Shown: in pieces, positions 44,014-53,413 of the stretch
Layout: each line of letters opens with the position of its first letter
Numbering within the stretch: the first letter of the stretch is position 1
Source of the DNA: Robiginitomaculum_A sp036478535
GTDB lineage: Bacteria > Pseudomonadota > Alphaproteobacteria > Caulobacterales > Maricaulaceae
Length of the DNA stretch: 64,000 bases
Direction of reading: 5' to 3'
Assembly: GCA_965224735.1 (NCBI GenBank)
Contig: OZ245059.1
Location: 186,001 to 250,000 of the forward strand
Program-made: the position numbers and the translations under genes
Notes under the pieces: generated by a model
Databases searched by the model: none
The model's input: only the letters and a program-made list of their open reading frames with translations
What the model was told of the DNA's origin: nothing

Positions 44014-47000
44014 ATGGCTCTTGGGACAAAACAAAACTTTAAACATATGGACTATCAAGCGGACGCTGTGGCGGCGGTTGTTGATATTTTTGGCGGGCAA
44101 ACCCACCAAAGCGGCTTTCGCTACCGTATTGACCCAGGGACACGGGCGGAGGGGCAGTACGAGGCTGATTTGAATGAATTTGGTCTGGGCAATGAACCCC
44201 TGACCATTACCGATGCTAAATTGCTCGGCAATATCCAAATCATCCAGCGCAAGGGCATTGCCGCCAATGCAGCTATGGAAATGGACACGGCCTTGCGTGA
44301 TGCTAAGGGCAAAGATTGGTTCAAGGACGGGAATATTATCGCCAAACCTGCCATATCGGGCTATAATTTCGATGTGGAAATGGAGACAGGTACGGGCAAA
44401 ACCTACGTTTATATTAAAACCATGTTCGAGCTTAACAAGCTTTATGGCTGGAGCAAATTTATCGTCATGGTGCCCAGCATTGCCATTCGCGAGGGTGTGT
44501 ATAAAACGTTCCAAGACACCGCCGATCATTTCCAAGCCGATTATGAAACACGCGCAAATGTGTTTATCTATAACTCCAAGCATTTGGATAAGCTTGAGGG
44601 TTTTAGTTCCAATGCTGGCATTCAGGTGATGATTATCAATACACAGGCGTTTGCGGCTGAAGCGCGCACACGCGGCGCGGCGGCGCGGCGCATTTACCGC
44701 AGTCTTGATAATTTTAACTCCCGCCGCCCTATTGATGTGATCAAAGCCAATAAGCCCATTCTTATTTTGGACGAGCCACAAAAAATGGAAGGCGCACGGA
44801 CGGCCGAAAGCCTCAAGGAGTTTAATGCGCTGTTCACCCTACGGTATTCCGCGACCCATAAAACCGAACATAATTTGGTGCACCGTCTTGATGCGCTCGA
44901 TGCCTATAATAAAAAGCTGGTCAAGAAAATCTCTGTACGCGGGATTTCTGTACGCAATTTACCAGGCACAAGCCCCTATCTCTATGCCTCTAAAATTGAT
45001 GTACGCAAAGATAAATTACCGCGCATCTGGCTCGACTTTGAACGCAAACAAGCAAACGGCATTGTCCGTAAATCAAGTTGGATCGAGAAAGGTGACAATT
45101 TGTTCGAGAAGTCTGGCAAACTTGAACAATACCAAGGCTATGTGGTTAAGGATATCATCAAGCCTTTGGAAACTGTCGAGATCGGATTGGGCGTTACCAT
45201 ACATACGGGGCAACCGCACGGGGACGAAACCGAGGAAACCATGCGCCGCATTCAAATCCGCGAAACCATCAAGGCTCATATCGACAAAGAGCGCGGCTTA
45301 TTTCACAAAGGCATCAAAGTTCTGTCGTTATTTTTTATCGATAATGTCGCCAAATATCGGCTCTATGACGGTGAGGATAGCCGTGGGCAGTACGCTAAAA
45401 TGTTCGAAGAAGAATATGCTAATGTGGTCAATGAAGCAGGACTGCTTATGGATGCCGATTACCGCGCCTATCTCGCGCGCGATACGGCAGATCAGGTACA
45501 TGAAGGCTATTTCGCTATGGATAAACAAAAGAGGTTTATAGATGGCGAAAAGGAAATCATTAAATCAGGTGAATTAAAAGGCGAAAGCAAAGACACGGGC
45601 GCTTATGATTTAATTCTCAAGAACAAAGGCCGTTTGCTATCCACCGAAGAACCCGTTCGGTTTATTTTCTCCCATTCCGCCCTAGCAGAGGGTTGGGACA
45701 ATCCGAACGTCTTTCAAATTTGTACGTTAAAAAACCCACCTAAAGTAAAAAACGACAGAAAAATGCGTCAAGAAGTCGGGCGCGGCCTACGTATTTGCGT
45801 TAACGCGCAAGGCGACCGTATGGACGACCCAGCCATAGTCCATGATATAAATATCCTAACTGTCATTGCCAGCGAGAGTTATGAAGACTTCGTCAAAGGT
45901 TTCCAAGAAGAAACGGCGAAAGCTTTGCACGCCCGTCCTCGCAAAGCGAATGTCGATTACTTCAAAGGTAAGGTTTTAAAGGCTCAAGACGGCTCTAGCG
46001 TTATTATCGACGAACAAATGGCAAATGCGATTTTCTTCTACCTTGCACAAAACCAGTATATCGACCCAAGTGCTCATATCACAGACTGCTATCATACCTC
46101 CAAAAAGGCAGGGGCTTTAGAGACACTGCCTGAGAACTTACAGCCCTATGCGGAACAGGTTTTCAAACTCATCGATAGCGTCTTTGATAAAAACGCTTTG
46201 CCAGACATCGGGAACGAACTCGCCGCGCAAACCAATGATTTGGCGATAAATAACTTTGAAAAAAAGGAATTCCAAACTTTGTGGCACGCAATCAATCGCA
46301 AGGCAGTCTACACGGTCAGATTTGATAGCGGTGAACTCGTCGATAATTGTGTCCGCGCGATTGATACCGACCTGCATGTCGCAGCACAAACCTACAGCAC
46401 CAAAGGTGGCATGCAAAAAAATGCACTCACCCAAGCCGACATAAATCAGGGCGGCACTATGTTTAGCGGTGAAGTCCGCGAGGATCAAATCCCGTACATG
46501 AGCGCGCCTTCATCCACCGTGCGCTATGATATGATTGGGAAAATCGCCGAAGAATGTGAGCTGACACGCAAAACAACGGGGACAATATTAAGCAAAATTA
46601 GTCCTAAAAAATTCGCCATGTTTGCACTGAACCCCGAAATGTTTATCACAGGAGTCACTAGAATTATTACGGATAAAAAAGGCGCAACTATTATCTCTCA
46701 AATCAGCTACGATCTGCTTGCTGGCACTCATGATACAGCGGAAATCTTTGCAGTCAAGAAGCTTCCTGAAGGTCTGAACAATGCCGTGGCGGCAAAGCGT
46801 CATGTTTTTGAATATGTGCCCATCGATTCGAAAGTAGAGGGCACGTTCGTGCAGGGCCTCGAAGCAAGCGGCGATGTAATTGTGTATGCCAAACTACCAA
46901 GTGGATTTCATATCCCAACCCCCGTCGGTCGTTATAATCCAGACTGGGCGATTGCTTTTAAAGACGGCGTCATTAAGCATATCTATTTTGTTGCGGAAAC

Positions 47001-47148
47001 CAAAGGCGGTTTAGGGAGTTTGGAATTACGTGGTAAAGAAAATACCAAGATAAATTGTGCAAAAAAATTCTTTGAAAAGATAGATACGCCGAATGTAAAA
47101 TATGATGTCGTGACAAGTTATGAGCATTTGCTTGATTTGGTAAGCTAG
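44014..47148 (+). CDS. Type III restriction enzyme Res subunit
   Basis: 1044 residues. The superfamily 2 helicase core shows motif I METGTGKTYV (near residue 126), motif II LDEPQK, and motif VI-like QEVGRGLRI. The C-terminal PD-(D/E)xK nuclease is indicated by NPDWAIAFKDG and VAETKGG (about 985-1005). With Mod it cuts DNA after ATP-driven communication between two sites; it needs Mod for recognition, so its activity depends on the interrupted mod gene. It begins 2 bp after mod. Confidence 0.92.
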   Translation: MALGTKQNFKHMDYQADAVAAVVDIFGGQTHQSGFRYRIDPGTRAEGQYEADLNEFGLGNEPLTITDAKLLGNIQIIQRKGIAANAAMEMDTALRDAKGKDWFKDGNIIAKPAISGYNFDVEMETGTGKTYVYIKTMFELNKLYGWSKFIVMVPSIAIREGVYKTFQDTADHFQADYETRANVFIYNSKHLDKLEGFSSNAGIQVMIINTQAFAAEARTRGAAARRIYRSLDNFNSRRPIDVIKANKPILILDEPQKMEGARTAESLKEFNALFTLRYSATHKTEHNLVHRLDALDAYNKKLVKKISVRGISVRNLPGTSPYLYASKIDVRKDKLPRIWLDFERKQANGIVRKSSWIEKGDNLFEKSGKLEQYQGYVVKDIIKPLETVEIGLGVTIHTGQPHGDETEETMRRIQIRETIKAHIDKERGLFHKGIKVLSLFFIDNVAKYRLYDGEDSRGQYAKMFEEEYANVVNEAGLLMDADYRAYLARDTADQVHEGYFAMDKQKRFIDGEKEIIKSGELKGESKDTGAYDLILKNKGRLLSTEEPVRFIFSHSALAEGWDNPNVFQICTLKNPPKVKNDRKMRQEVGRGLRICVNAQGDRMDDPAIVHDINILTVIASESYEDFVKGFQEETAKALHARPRKANVDYFKGKVLKAQDGSSVIIDEQMANAIFFYLAQNQYIDPSAHITDCYHTSKKAGALETLPENLQPYAEQVFKLIDSVFDKNALPDIGNELAAQTNDLAINNFEKKEFQTLWHAINRKAVYTVRFDSGELVDNCVRAIDTDLHVAAQTYSTKGGMQKNALTQADINQGGTMFSGEVREDQIPYMSAPSSTVRYDMIGKIAEECELTRKTTGTILSKISPKKFAMFALNPEMFITGVTRIITDKKGATIISQISYDLLAGTHDTAEIFAVKKLPEGLNNAVAAKRHVFEYVPIDSKVEGTFVQGLEASGDVIVYAKLPSGFHIPTPVGRYNPDWAIAFKDGVIKHIYFVAETKGGLGSLELRGKENTKINCAKKFFEKIDTPNVKYDVVTSYEHLLDLVS

Positions 47149-47156
47149 GGAGATAT

Positions 47157-47471
47157 ATGGCTTTACGATTAATACAAGCAGGCTCTTTGACAAATGAAGA
47201 AGTCGGAATCGTTCGCAATTTATTGGCGCGTGGAGACTACAAAAATCAAGATATATTGGGGCTTATAAACACTGTTCGTCGCCTAGAAGGTAAAGTTGAA
47301 ATTAATGGTGGGCGTATATCAGAAGTAAAAACTAATAAGCCGCGTTATACAGGTATCAAAGCATTATCGAATTCCAATACGAATGCCTATTTAGCCAAAG
47401 CAGCGAAACCCGCTAGCTTTAGTACAATCGACACTGGCCCATTGAGCGACGTTGTATTGAATCTTTTTTAG
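47157..47471 (+). CDS. Small protein downstream of res, possible DNA-binding
   Basis: 104 residues starting 8 bp after the res stop with GGGAG before the ATG. The core (RGDYKNQDILGLINTVRR, then INGGRISEVK) resembles a helix-turn-helix-like motif seen in small proteins of phages and defence loci, which ends in N-x-GRI-xEV. Residues 50-104 are polar and not recognised. The coupling to res suggests a controller or accessory protein; this is inference. Confidence 0.55.
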   Translation: MALRLIQAGSLTNEEVGIVRNLLARGDYKNQDILGLINTVRRLEGKVEINGGRISEVKTNKPRYTGIKALSNSNTNAYLAKAAKPASFSTIDTGPLSDVVLNLF

Positions 47472-47483
47472 GGTTTCATTCCT

Positions 47484-47965
47484 CGCCGCTTGCGGCGTAG
47501 AATATTCGCGTGAGCGAATATATCCATAAACGACATAACGTAACGATACTTCTTTACCATTTTGTGTTTCCCGCAAAATATAGGCGTGCTGTTTTTGACC
47601 CCCAAGTTGATGAAGTTTTACGTGATGTTTGTTTGGAGATTGAAGATCGTTACCAGTTAAAGTTTTTGGAGATTGGAACGGATAAAGACCATGTTCATTT
47701 TTTGGTACAGTCGGTTCCGACCTATACAGTGACCAAATTGGTCACTGTAATAAAAAGCATCACCGCACGCGAGATATTTAGGTTGTGTCCTCATGTTAAA
47801 AAGTCACTTTGGGGTGGAGAATTTTGGAGTGATGGTTATCTTGCATCCACAGTTGGGCGTCACGGAGATGAGAGCACAATAACAAGCTACGTCCAAAATC
47901 ATGGCAAAGAATATACAAAACTACACAGTGATAAACAACTTACATTCTTTTGATACCTCGCCCCT
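47484..47965 (+). mobile_element. IS200/IS605-type element (approximate ends)
   Basis: A tnpA gene with two hairpins at its left side: CGCCGC-TT-GCGGCG (47484-47497) and ATATTCGC-GTGA-GCGAATAT (47502-47521). The heptamer CCTCGCC occurs at both sides (47481-47487 and 47956-47962) and may mark the ends. No tnpB is present. Exact cleavage sites cannot be set by eye. Confidence 0.65.
47510..47953 (+). CDS. tnpA: IS200/IS605 family transposase TnpA
   Basis: 147 residues, full length for an HUH/Y1 single-strand transposase. The HUH motif is DKDHVHFLVQ (about residues 61-67), the RAMP-like start HNVTILLYHFVFPAKYRR is typical, and the catalytic Tyr is in STITSYVQNHG near residue 127. Translation starts at GTG 47510, which lies in the loop of an 8-bp hairpin, so initiation is probably blocked when the mRNA folds, as known for IS200. 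The gene looks intact. Confidence 0.92.
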   Translation: MSEYIHKRHNVTILLYHFVFPAKYRRAVFDPQVDEVLRDVCLEIEDRYQLKFLEIGTDKDHVHFLVQSVPTYTVTKLVTVIKSITAREIFRLCPHVKKSLWGGEFWSDGYLASTVGRHGDESTITSYVQNHGKEYTKLHSDKQLTFF

Positions 47966-47971
47966 TCCCTC

Positions 47972-48181
47972 AAAGAGGCTACCGTTAAAGAATACCATTA
48001 TGGTTCGCACACACAGCTGAAGACCCATCTGTATGACTTCATGATGGCCTACAATTTCGCAAAGCGACTAAAAACCCTCAAAGGCCTCACGCCTTACGAA
48101 TATATTTGCAAAATATCTACAAAGGAGCCACAACGGTTTAACGTAAACCCATACCAACACACTGTGGGACTAAACACTTAG
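47972..48181 (+). pseudogene. IS481-type transposase C-terminal remnant
   Basis: Frame reading KEATVKEYHYGSHTQLKTHL, YDFMMAYNFAKRLKTLKGL, TPYEYICK to GLNT and stop, matching residues KEATVKRYYY... of the IS481 element at 60.6 kb. Only the last 70 residues remain; the 5' part is gone, with the IS200-type element adjacent. The copy differs from the 60.6-kb element at many residues (GLNT against GLYI), so it is a separate, older insertion. Confidence 0.88.
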
Positions 48182-48209
48182 GACAGCCCCATTATTTTTT
48201 GGAGAAAAT

Positions 48210-50009
48210 ATGTTTAGCAGGCGACGAATATTACAAACTTCTTTTGGCGCAGGCAGTGCATTGGGTCTTTCAGGACTTGTCCCTGCATGGGCGAGAACGG
48301 CAGTAGAAGGGAATATGGGACTGCGAAAGAACGTAAAAAAAATATTTAATCTCAGCATTGGTGAATTTCCTGTCACTATTAATGGCCGCACGGGCAAAGC
48401 CGTTGGCGTAAACAGGTCTATACCCGCGCCGCTGGTTCGGTTTGAAGAAGGCGAAGAGATTATTCTAAACGTCAAAAACACACTTAAAGAAAGCAGTTCA
48501 ATTCACTGGCATGGCCTGCTCGTGCCCTTTCCTATGGACGGGGTGCCAGGCATTACGTTTCCAGGCATCGCGCCAGGGGAGACATTTCAGTATAAATACG
48601 CGGTGCCGCAAAACGGTACTTATTGGTATCATTCCCATTCTGGCTTACAAGAACAGCAAGGCCATTATGGCCCGATTATTATCGACCCTAAAATGCCTGA
48701 CCCCGTGCGCTATGACCGCGAATATATCATGGTGCTTTCAGATTGGACATATGAAAACCCACACCGGATTTTTTCCAAACTTAAATCTATGAGCGGCAGC
48801 TTTAATTTTCAGAAAAAAACTATCCCTGATTTTTTTAAAGAAGCTAAAGTTATGGGGTTTAACAAAGCGGCGCGGCAGCGGGCTCAATGGAGCCGTATGC
48901 GCATGTCCCCCGCCGATATTTCCGATGTGACGGGGGCTAGTTATACTTATCTGATAAATGGGCGCGGCACGGACGATAATTGGAACGGGATATTTAAACC
49001 AGGCGAGCGCGTGCGTCTACGCATTATCAATGCGTCTGCTATGTCTATTTTCAATGTTCGGATACTGGGCTTGCCGATGACGATAGTGGCGTCCGATGGG
49101 CAAAACGTGCAGCCTTTTGAAGTGGATGAGTTTCAAATGGGGGTGGCCGAGACATATGACGTGATTATCGAGCCAACCGAGAGGAAACCGTATGCATTTG
49201 TTGCCGAGTCTATCGATAGATCTGGACAGGTTGTCGCTACCTTTGCGCCTCAGTTAGGCATGCTGGCGAAAGCCCCAAAATTGCGCGAAAAACCACATCT
49301 AACTATGAAAGATATGGGCATGGAGGGCATGGATATGAAAGGCATGGAACATGCTAAAATGGATATGAGCGATGATTTGGAAGACATGGATCATGCTAAA
49401 ATGGACATGCTATCTGGCATTAAACGCGGGCCAGGAGTTGCCCATGTCGCGATGAACCCTGTTAGTCGCCTGCATGAGCCAGGCATTGGGTTAGAGGATG
49501 CGGGGCACCGCACTTTGAAATACACAGAGCTACGCTCGCTCTCGCCAAACAAAGACACGCGTATACATGAGCGTGAGATAACTCTGCACCTAACGTCGAA
49601 TATGGAGCGCTATATGTGGTCTTTTGACGGGGTGAAGTTCTCTCATGTCAAAGAATCTATCAAATTTTACCAGGGCGAGCGGGTGCGCGTGACCTTAATC
49701 AATGATACGATGATGCCCCATCCCATTCATTTACACGGTATGTTTTTCCACCTTGTTAATGGCGGCGGTAATCATAAGCCAAAAAAACATACCGTCATTG
49801 TTAAACCGGGCGAGAAGCTCTCCTTTGACGTGAGCGCGGAGCATGTGGGGGACTGGGCGTTCCACTGTCATTTGCTTTATCATATGCACGCTGGCATGTT
49901 TCAAGTCGTTTCCTTGCTGCCCAAAACTGTTATGAAAAAACCTCAAACCATGATGCAAATGGATCATTCAAAAATGGATCACTCCAAAATGAAGGGAATG
50001 AAGCCATGA
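48210..50009 (+). CDS. copA: Copper-resistance multicopper oxidase CopA
   Basis: 599 residues with a Tat signal (SRRRILQTSFGAG; residues 3-30). Copper ligands are present: SIHWHGLLVP, WYHSHSG, HPIHLHGMF and HCHLLYHMHAGM. A Met/His/Asp-rich segment (about 365-405, repeats such as MEGMDMKGMEHAKMDM) and a second one at the C-terminus (DHSKMDHSKM) probably bind extra copper. It oxidises Cu(I) in the periplasm. GGAG precedes the ATG; the stop overlaps copB by 4 bp. Confidence 0.95.
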   Translation: MFSRRRILQTSFGAGSALGLSGLVPAWARTAVEGNMGLRKNVKKIFNLSIGEFPVTINGRTGKAVGVNRSIPAPLVRFEEGEEIILNVKNTLKESSSIHWHGLLVPFPMDGVPGITFPGIAPGETFQYKYAVPQNGTYWYHSHSGLQEQQGHYGPIIIDPKMPDPVRYDREYIMVLSDWTYENPHRIFSKLKSMSGSFNFQKKTIPDFFKEAKVMGFNKAARQRAQWSRMRMSPADISDVTGASYTYLINGRGTDDNWNGIFKPGERVRLRIINASAMSIFNVRILGLPMTIVASDGQNVQPFEVDEFQMGVAETYDVIIEPTERKPYAFVAESIDRSGQVVATFAPQLGMLAKAPKLREKPHLTMKDMGMEGMDMKGMEHAKMDMSDDLEDMDHAKMDMLSGIKRGPGVAHVAMNPVSRLHEPGIGLEDAGHRTLKYTELRSLSPNKDTRIHEREITLHLTSNMERYMWSFDGVKFSHVKESIKFYQGERVRVTLINDTMMPHPIHLHGMFFHLVNGGGNHKPKKHTVIVKPGEKLSFDVSAEHVGDWAFHCHLLYHMHAGMFQVVSLLPKTVMKKPQTMMQMDHSKMDHSKMKGMKP

Positions 50010-50818
50010 GACATTTAATATTAAAATACGTTTTTATAAGCCTCTTGGCTGTGGGTCTTACCGTTCCTGCAAGCGCAGATGAAGACGGAAAAACTACAGG
50101 CGAAAAGCCTTGGTCAATGGCGGATCAATATTATGGCGCGAAGGCTATGGCTAAATCGCGCGCGCATATGCAAAAATCAGAAGGGGGTACGCCTATTTTT
50201 TTTATCATTGCTGACAGGCTTGAGACCCAAATCACCAATGGAGAAGATGCCTTTGTCTGGGATATGCAAAGCTGGCATGGGACGGACGAGAATAAACTTT
50301 GGATAAAAACGGAAGGCGAATATAGCTTTGATGCTGACAAGGTGGAAGACGCTAACGTTCAGGCGCTTTGGTCAAAACCCATATCTCCCTTTTGGGATAT
50401 GCAGGCAGGGCTACGGTATGATTTTGCCCCCAAAGGCCGCACGCACGCCGTACTTGGCGTGCAAGGGCTCGCGCCTTATTGGTTTGAAGTAGATGCTACC
50501 GCTTTTCTAAGTACAAAAGGGGATGTTACGGCGCGCATAGAGGCTGAGTATGATTTCACCCTTACCCAGCGCCTTATGCTACAGCCCCGCGCGGAAGTGG
50601 AGTTTTCCGCACAGGATATCAAAGATTTAAACCTTGGGGCAGGGCTGACCAATCTTGTTCTTGGACTGCGATTGCGCTATGATCTAAAGCGTGAGTTTTC
50701 TCCTTATATGGGCGTAGAATGGCAACAGACTCTCGGCGAAACCGCGAGCATGGCGAAAACAAGTGGCAATGCGCGTGACAAGGCTGTATTTTTGGCCGGT
50801 ATTCGAGCGTGGTATTAA
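50006..50818 (+). CDS. copB: Copper resistance protein CopB
   Basis: 270 residues with an N-terminal signal peptide (cleavage after ASA near 25). The body (WDMQSWHGTDENKLWIKTEGE, LRYDFAPKGRTHAVLGVQGLAPYWFE, in outline) is the CopB outer-membrane barrel; unlike many CopB proteins it lacks a long Met/His-rich N-terminal region. It ends in an aromatic residue, RAWY. It is coupled to copA by an ATGA overlap. No copper-responsive regulator is nearby. Confidence 0.92.
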   Translation: MRHLILKYVFISLLAVGLTVPASADEDGKTTGEKPWSMADQYYGAKAMAKSRAHMQKSEGGTPIFFIIADRLETQITNGEDAFVWDMQSWHGTDENKLWIKTEGEYSFDADKVEDANVQALWSKPISPFWDMQAGLRYDFAPKGRTHAVLGVQGLAPYWFEVDATAFLSTKGDVTARIEAEYDFTLTQRLMLQPRAEVEFSAQDIKDLNLGAGLTNLVLGLRLRYDLKREFSPYMGVEWQQTLGETASMAKTSGNARDKAVFLAGIRAWY

Positions 50819-50912
50819 AAACCAGTCCGATCAAAAATGAATTTATCATATTCGCGTCATAGGCTTGCGCGCATGTTCCTCAGGTATTATATGAAGAATT
50901 AAGGAGTGTCCT

Positions 50913-52295
50913 ATGAGCATGCTAAGTTCGGTTATTGAGAATCCAGTTATCGACAATCCAGTTATCGAGAATAAAGTGCAAATGATCCAGCATTTGGCTG
51001 ATGGCGCAAAGCCAAAATCCCAGTGGCGCATTGGTACAGAGCATGAAAAAATTGGTTTTAATCTGAAAACTTTAAAACCGTTGCCCTATGATGGTGCAAC
51101 TGGCATTCTAGCCATGCTGGAGGGTTTAAAAAGATTTGATTGGGAGCCTGTGGTTGAGGGCGGATATCTTATTGCGCTCAAACGCAATGGCGCTTCGGTA
51201 TCCTTGGAGCCAGGCGGTCAGTTCGAGCTTTCAGGTGCACCACTTGAGACCATCCATGAAACTTGCGGCGAGGTTAACCGTCATTTGCGCGAGGTTAAAG
51301 AAGTGGCTGATGAAATTGGGGTAGGGTTCTTGTCATTAGGGTTTCGCCCAGATACGCGCCTAGAAGACGTACCCATAATGCCCAAAGGCCGTTATAAAAT
51401 TATGCGTAATTATATGCCCAAAGTCGGCTCGCTCGGCCTTGAAATGATGTTTAGAACTTGCACGGTGCAGACCAATCTTGATTTTGGCTCTGAAGCTGAC
51501 ATGGTAAAAAAACTTAGAGTAAGCCTTGCGCTGCAACCAATTGCGACAGCGCTTTTTGCCAATTCACCGTTCACGGACGGGAAACCAAATGGCTACAAAT
51601 CTTACCGCTCGCATATTTGGCTGGATACAGACCCTGATAGAACGGGCATGCTCCCCTTCGCTTTTGAAGAAGGGTTTGGGTATGAACACTATGTAGATTA
51701 TGCGCTGGATGTGCCTATGTATTTTGTACACCGCGGTGAGGATTATTTAGACGCTTCAGGCAAAAGTTTCCGTGACTTTTTGGATGGTAAACTGGATATA
51801 TTGCCTGGCGAAAAACCGACTATGGTAGATTTTGAAGACCATCTCTCAACAATATTCCCAGAAGTGCGCCTTAAGCAGTTTTTAGAAATGCGCGGCTCTG
51901 ACACTGGGCCTTGGAACCAGCTTTGCGCCATGAGTGCGTTTTGGACGGGGCTTTTTTATGACCAAGCGGCGCTGGATACTGCGTGGGACTGGGTTAAAGA
52001 GTGGAGCGAGGAAGAGCGCGACCAGCTTCGCCGCGACGTACCAAGATACGGGTTTCAAACGAAATTTAGAAACCAAACCATTGGGGGGCTTGCGAAAATT
52101 GCCCTTGCGCTCTCTCGTGAAGGCCTTAAGTCTCGCCATAAACTCAACGCTTATGGCGAGAGCGAAACCGTGTTCTTGTCCGAGCTTGACGATATGGCTA
52201 AGACTGAGAAAAGTAATGCCGATAAGCTTTTAAGGTTTTATAAGGGCGCATGGGATGGAGATATCAAACGGGTTTATCAGGACTGTGTTTATTAG
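50913..52295 (+). CDS. gshA: Glutamate-cysteine ligase, plant/alphaproteobacterial type
   Basis: 460 residues. The motifs RIGTEHEKIGF, VSLEPGGQFELSGAP, FLSLGFRPD and MPKGRYKIMRNYMP are diagnostic for this class of GCL, which makes gamma-glutamylcysteine for glutathione. The first 20 residues contain a three-copy 15-bp repeat (VIENP/VIDNP/VIENK), so the N-terminus is probably extended compared with relatives. AAGGAG precedes the ATG. It follows copAB by 94 bp; glutathione and copper resistance may be related in function. Confidence 0.95.
   Translation: MSMLSSVIENPVIDNPVIENKVQMIQHLADGAKPKSQWRIGTEHEKIGFNLKTLKPLPYDGATGILAMLEGLKRFDWEPVVEGGYLIALKRNGASVSLEPGGQFELSGAPLETIHETCGEVNRHLREVKEVADEIGVGFLSLGFRPDTRLEDVPIMPKGRYKIMRNYMPKVGSLGLEMMFRTCTVQTNLDFGSEADMVKKLRVSLALQPIATALFANSPFTDGKPNGYKSYRSHIWLDTDPDRTGMLPFAFEEGFGYEHYVDYALDVPMYFVHRGEDYLDASGKSFRDFLDGKLDILPGEKPTMVDFEDHLSTIFPEVRLKQFLEMRGSDTGPWNQLCAMSAFWTGLFYDQAALDTAWDWVKEWSEEERDQLRRDVPRYGFQTKFRNQTIGGLAKIALALSREGLKSRHKLNAYGESETVFLSELDDMAKTEKSNADKLLRFYKGAWDGDIKRVYQDCVY
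50931..50975 (+). repeat. 15-bp tandem repeat in gshA N-terminus
   Basis: Three copies of about GTTATYGANAATCCA at 50931, 50946 and 50961, in frame, encoding VIENP, VIDNP, VIENK. It has the same nature as the short duplications elsewhere in this window. Confidence 0.88.
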
Positions 52296-52436
52296 GCTTT
52301 GACCCTTGTAGTTTGACCACATTTTCTAGGGTGTAGACTCATATAGACTCATAAGACCATATGATGATTGCTGCGAGGAATGTTTCAAGGCATCGACCCT
52401 ATAAAAGCGAAAAAGAAGGACGAAAAAGGATAAAAA

Positions 52437-52637
52437 ATGGTTTTCAATATTCTCATGGCGCTGGCGCTTTTAACTGTGCTGGTTACGTTGGTTTTGGGGA
52501 TGATCAACCTCACCAGAAAAGACAAAGCTTCACAAATCAAGTCTAATAAACTCATGCGCGTGCGGGTTATTGCCCAAGCCATTGCGGTGCTGATCTTATT
52601 GTTAATTGTTATGGCCAAACGCCAAGCTGGGGGCTAG
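52437..52637 (+). CDS. HIG1-like twin-transmembrane protein
   Basis: 66 residues with two hydrophobic helices (about 3-22 and 44-60) around a basic loop (LTRKDKASQIKSNKLMRVRVIAQA). The RxKxxSNKLMRxRVxxQ pattern is that of HIG1-domain proteins, which bind respiratory complexes in mitochondria; the bacterial role is unclear. AAGGA lies 8 nt before the ATG. It comes directly before the adenosyltransferase and etfBA, a conserved order in alphaproteobacteria. Confidence 0.8.
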   Translation: MVFNILMALALLTVLVTLVLGMINLTRKDKASQIKSNKLMRVRVIAQAIAVLILLLIVMAKRQAGG

Positions 52638-52641
52638 CCGA

Positions 52642-53217
52642 GTGGTTAAACTCAACAAGATATATACCCGTACGGGCGATGACGGTAGCACGGGGCTTAG
52701 CGATGGCTCGCGCGTAGCCAAAGATTGTTTTCGGGTGCGCGCCTATGGCGAAATAGATGAGGCCAATTCTGCCATTGGCGTTGCGTACCTTTATGTTAAG
52801 AATGTAGAGCTTGGCCGCTCTCTCGCACGCATTCAAAACGATTTGTTTGATTTGGGTGCGGATTTATCCACCCCCATGCTTGAGGATACCAAAGAACAAA
52901 AAAGTATAGCCCTGCGCATTGTGCAATCGCAAATCGACCGCCTAGAGAGCGAACTTGACGCGCTCAACAAAGACCTTGAGCCCCTCAAGACATTCGTGCT
53001 CCCCGGCGGTTCAAACCCTGCCGCGCACCTCCATCTCGCCCGCGCCATCACACGACGCGCCGAGCGCGAAATCGTCACCATGGCGCGCGAGGAAGAGATC
53101 AATCCTCTAGCTCTAAAATACACCAACCGCCTCTCAGACTTCTTGTTCGTCGCCGCAAGGTGGTGTAATGCACAGGGAGAAATGGATGTTAAGTGGATCC
53201 CAGGCGGGGAGCGATAG
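52642..53217 (+). CDS. Cob(I)yrinic acid a,c-diamide adenosyltransferase, PduO type
   Basis: 191 residues. KIYTRTGDDGSTGLSDGSRV is the ATP-binding motif of PduO-type enzymes and RITRRAEREIV-like RAITRRAEREIVTMA with NRLSDFLFVAARW is the C-terminal signature. It adds the adenosyl group to corrinoids. I chose GTG 52642, with GGGGG 9 nt upstream, because the frame from 52606 adds an unrelated N-terminus and overlaps the HIG1-like gene. Confidence 0.92.
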   Translation: MVKLNKIYTRTGDDGSTGLSDGSRVAKDCFRVRAYGEIDEANSAIGVAYLYVKNVELGRSLARIQNDLFDLGADLSTPMLEDTKEQKSIALRIVQSQIDRLESELDALNKDLEPLKTFVLPGGSNPAAHLHLARAITRRAEREIVTMAREEEINPLALKYTNRLSDFLFVAARWCNAQGEMDVKWIPGGER

Positions 53218-53344
53218 GAAGATGGGGTGAAACTCTCAGGTAATTAATACAAAAAGGCCAAAGAACACGCTCGTAAAATTTAGGGTACTCTTTCTAACTC
53301 TGCTTGCACGCCGCCCCAAAATATAGCATATGAAAGTACGAGCA

Positions 53345-53386
53345 ATTTCAGGAAAAGTGGAAACTGGTTTTTCGCCCAGCAATTGC
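53345..53386. repeat. Possible interspersed repeat, AAAAGTGGAAACTGG type
   Basis: The segment GGAAAAGTGGAAACTGG followed by TTTTTCGCCC is close to a short interspersed sequence common in rhizobial and other alphaproteobacterial genomes (AAAAGTGGNAACCGGTTTTCGG). Partial dyad symmetry. It lies 30 bp before etfB. Only one copy is seen here, so repeat status rests on memory of other genomes. Confidence 0.4.
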
Positions 53387-53413
53387 GTCCAAACCTAAGT
53401 GGGAGAGCCCTTT

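Noticed and set aside
44825..45541. 238-codon open frame inside res
   Set aside because: A shadow of the res coding sequence in another frame; the codon pattern follows res.
49300..49440. Met-rich repeats in copA as another slippage duplication
   Set aside because: Such Met/His/Asp-rich stretches are a normal copper-binding feature of CopA.
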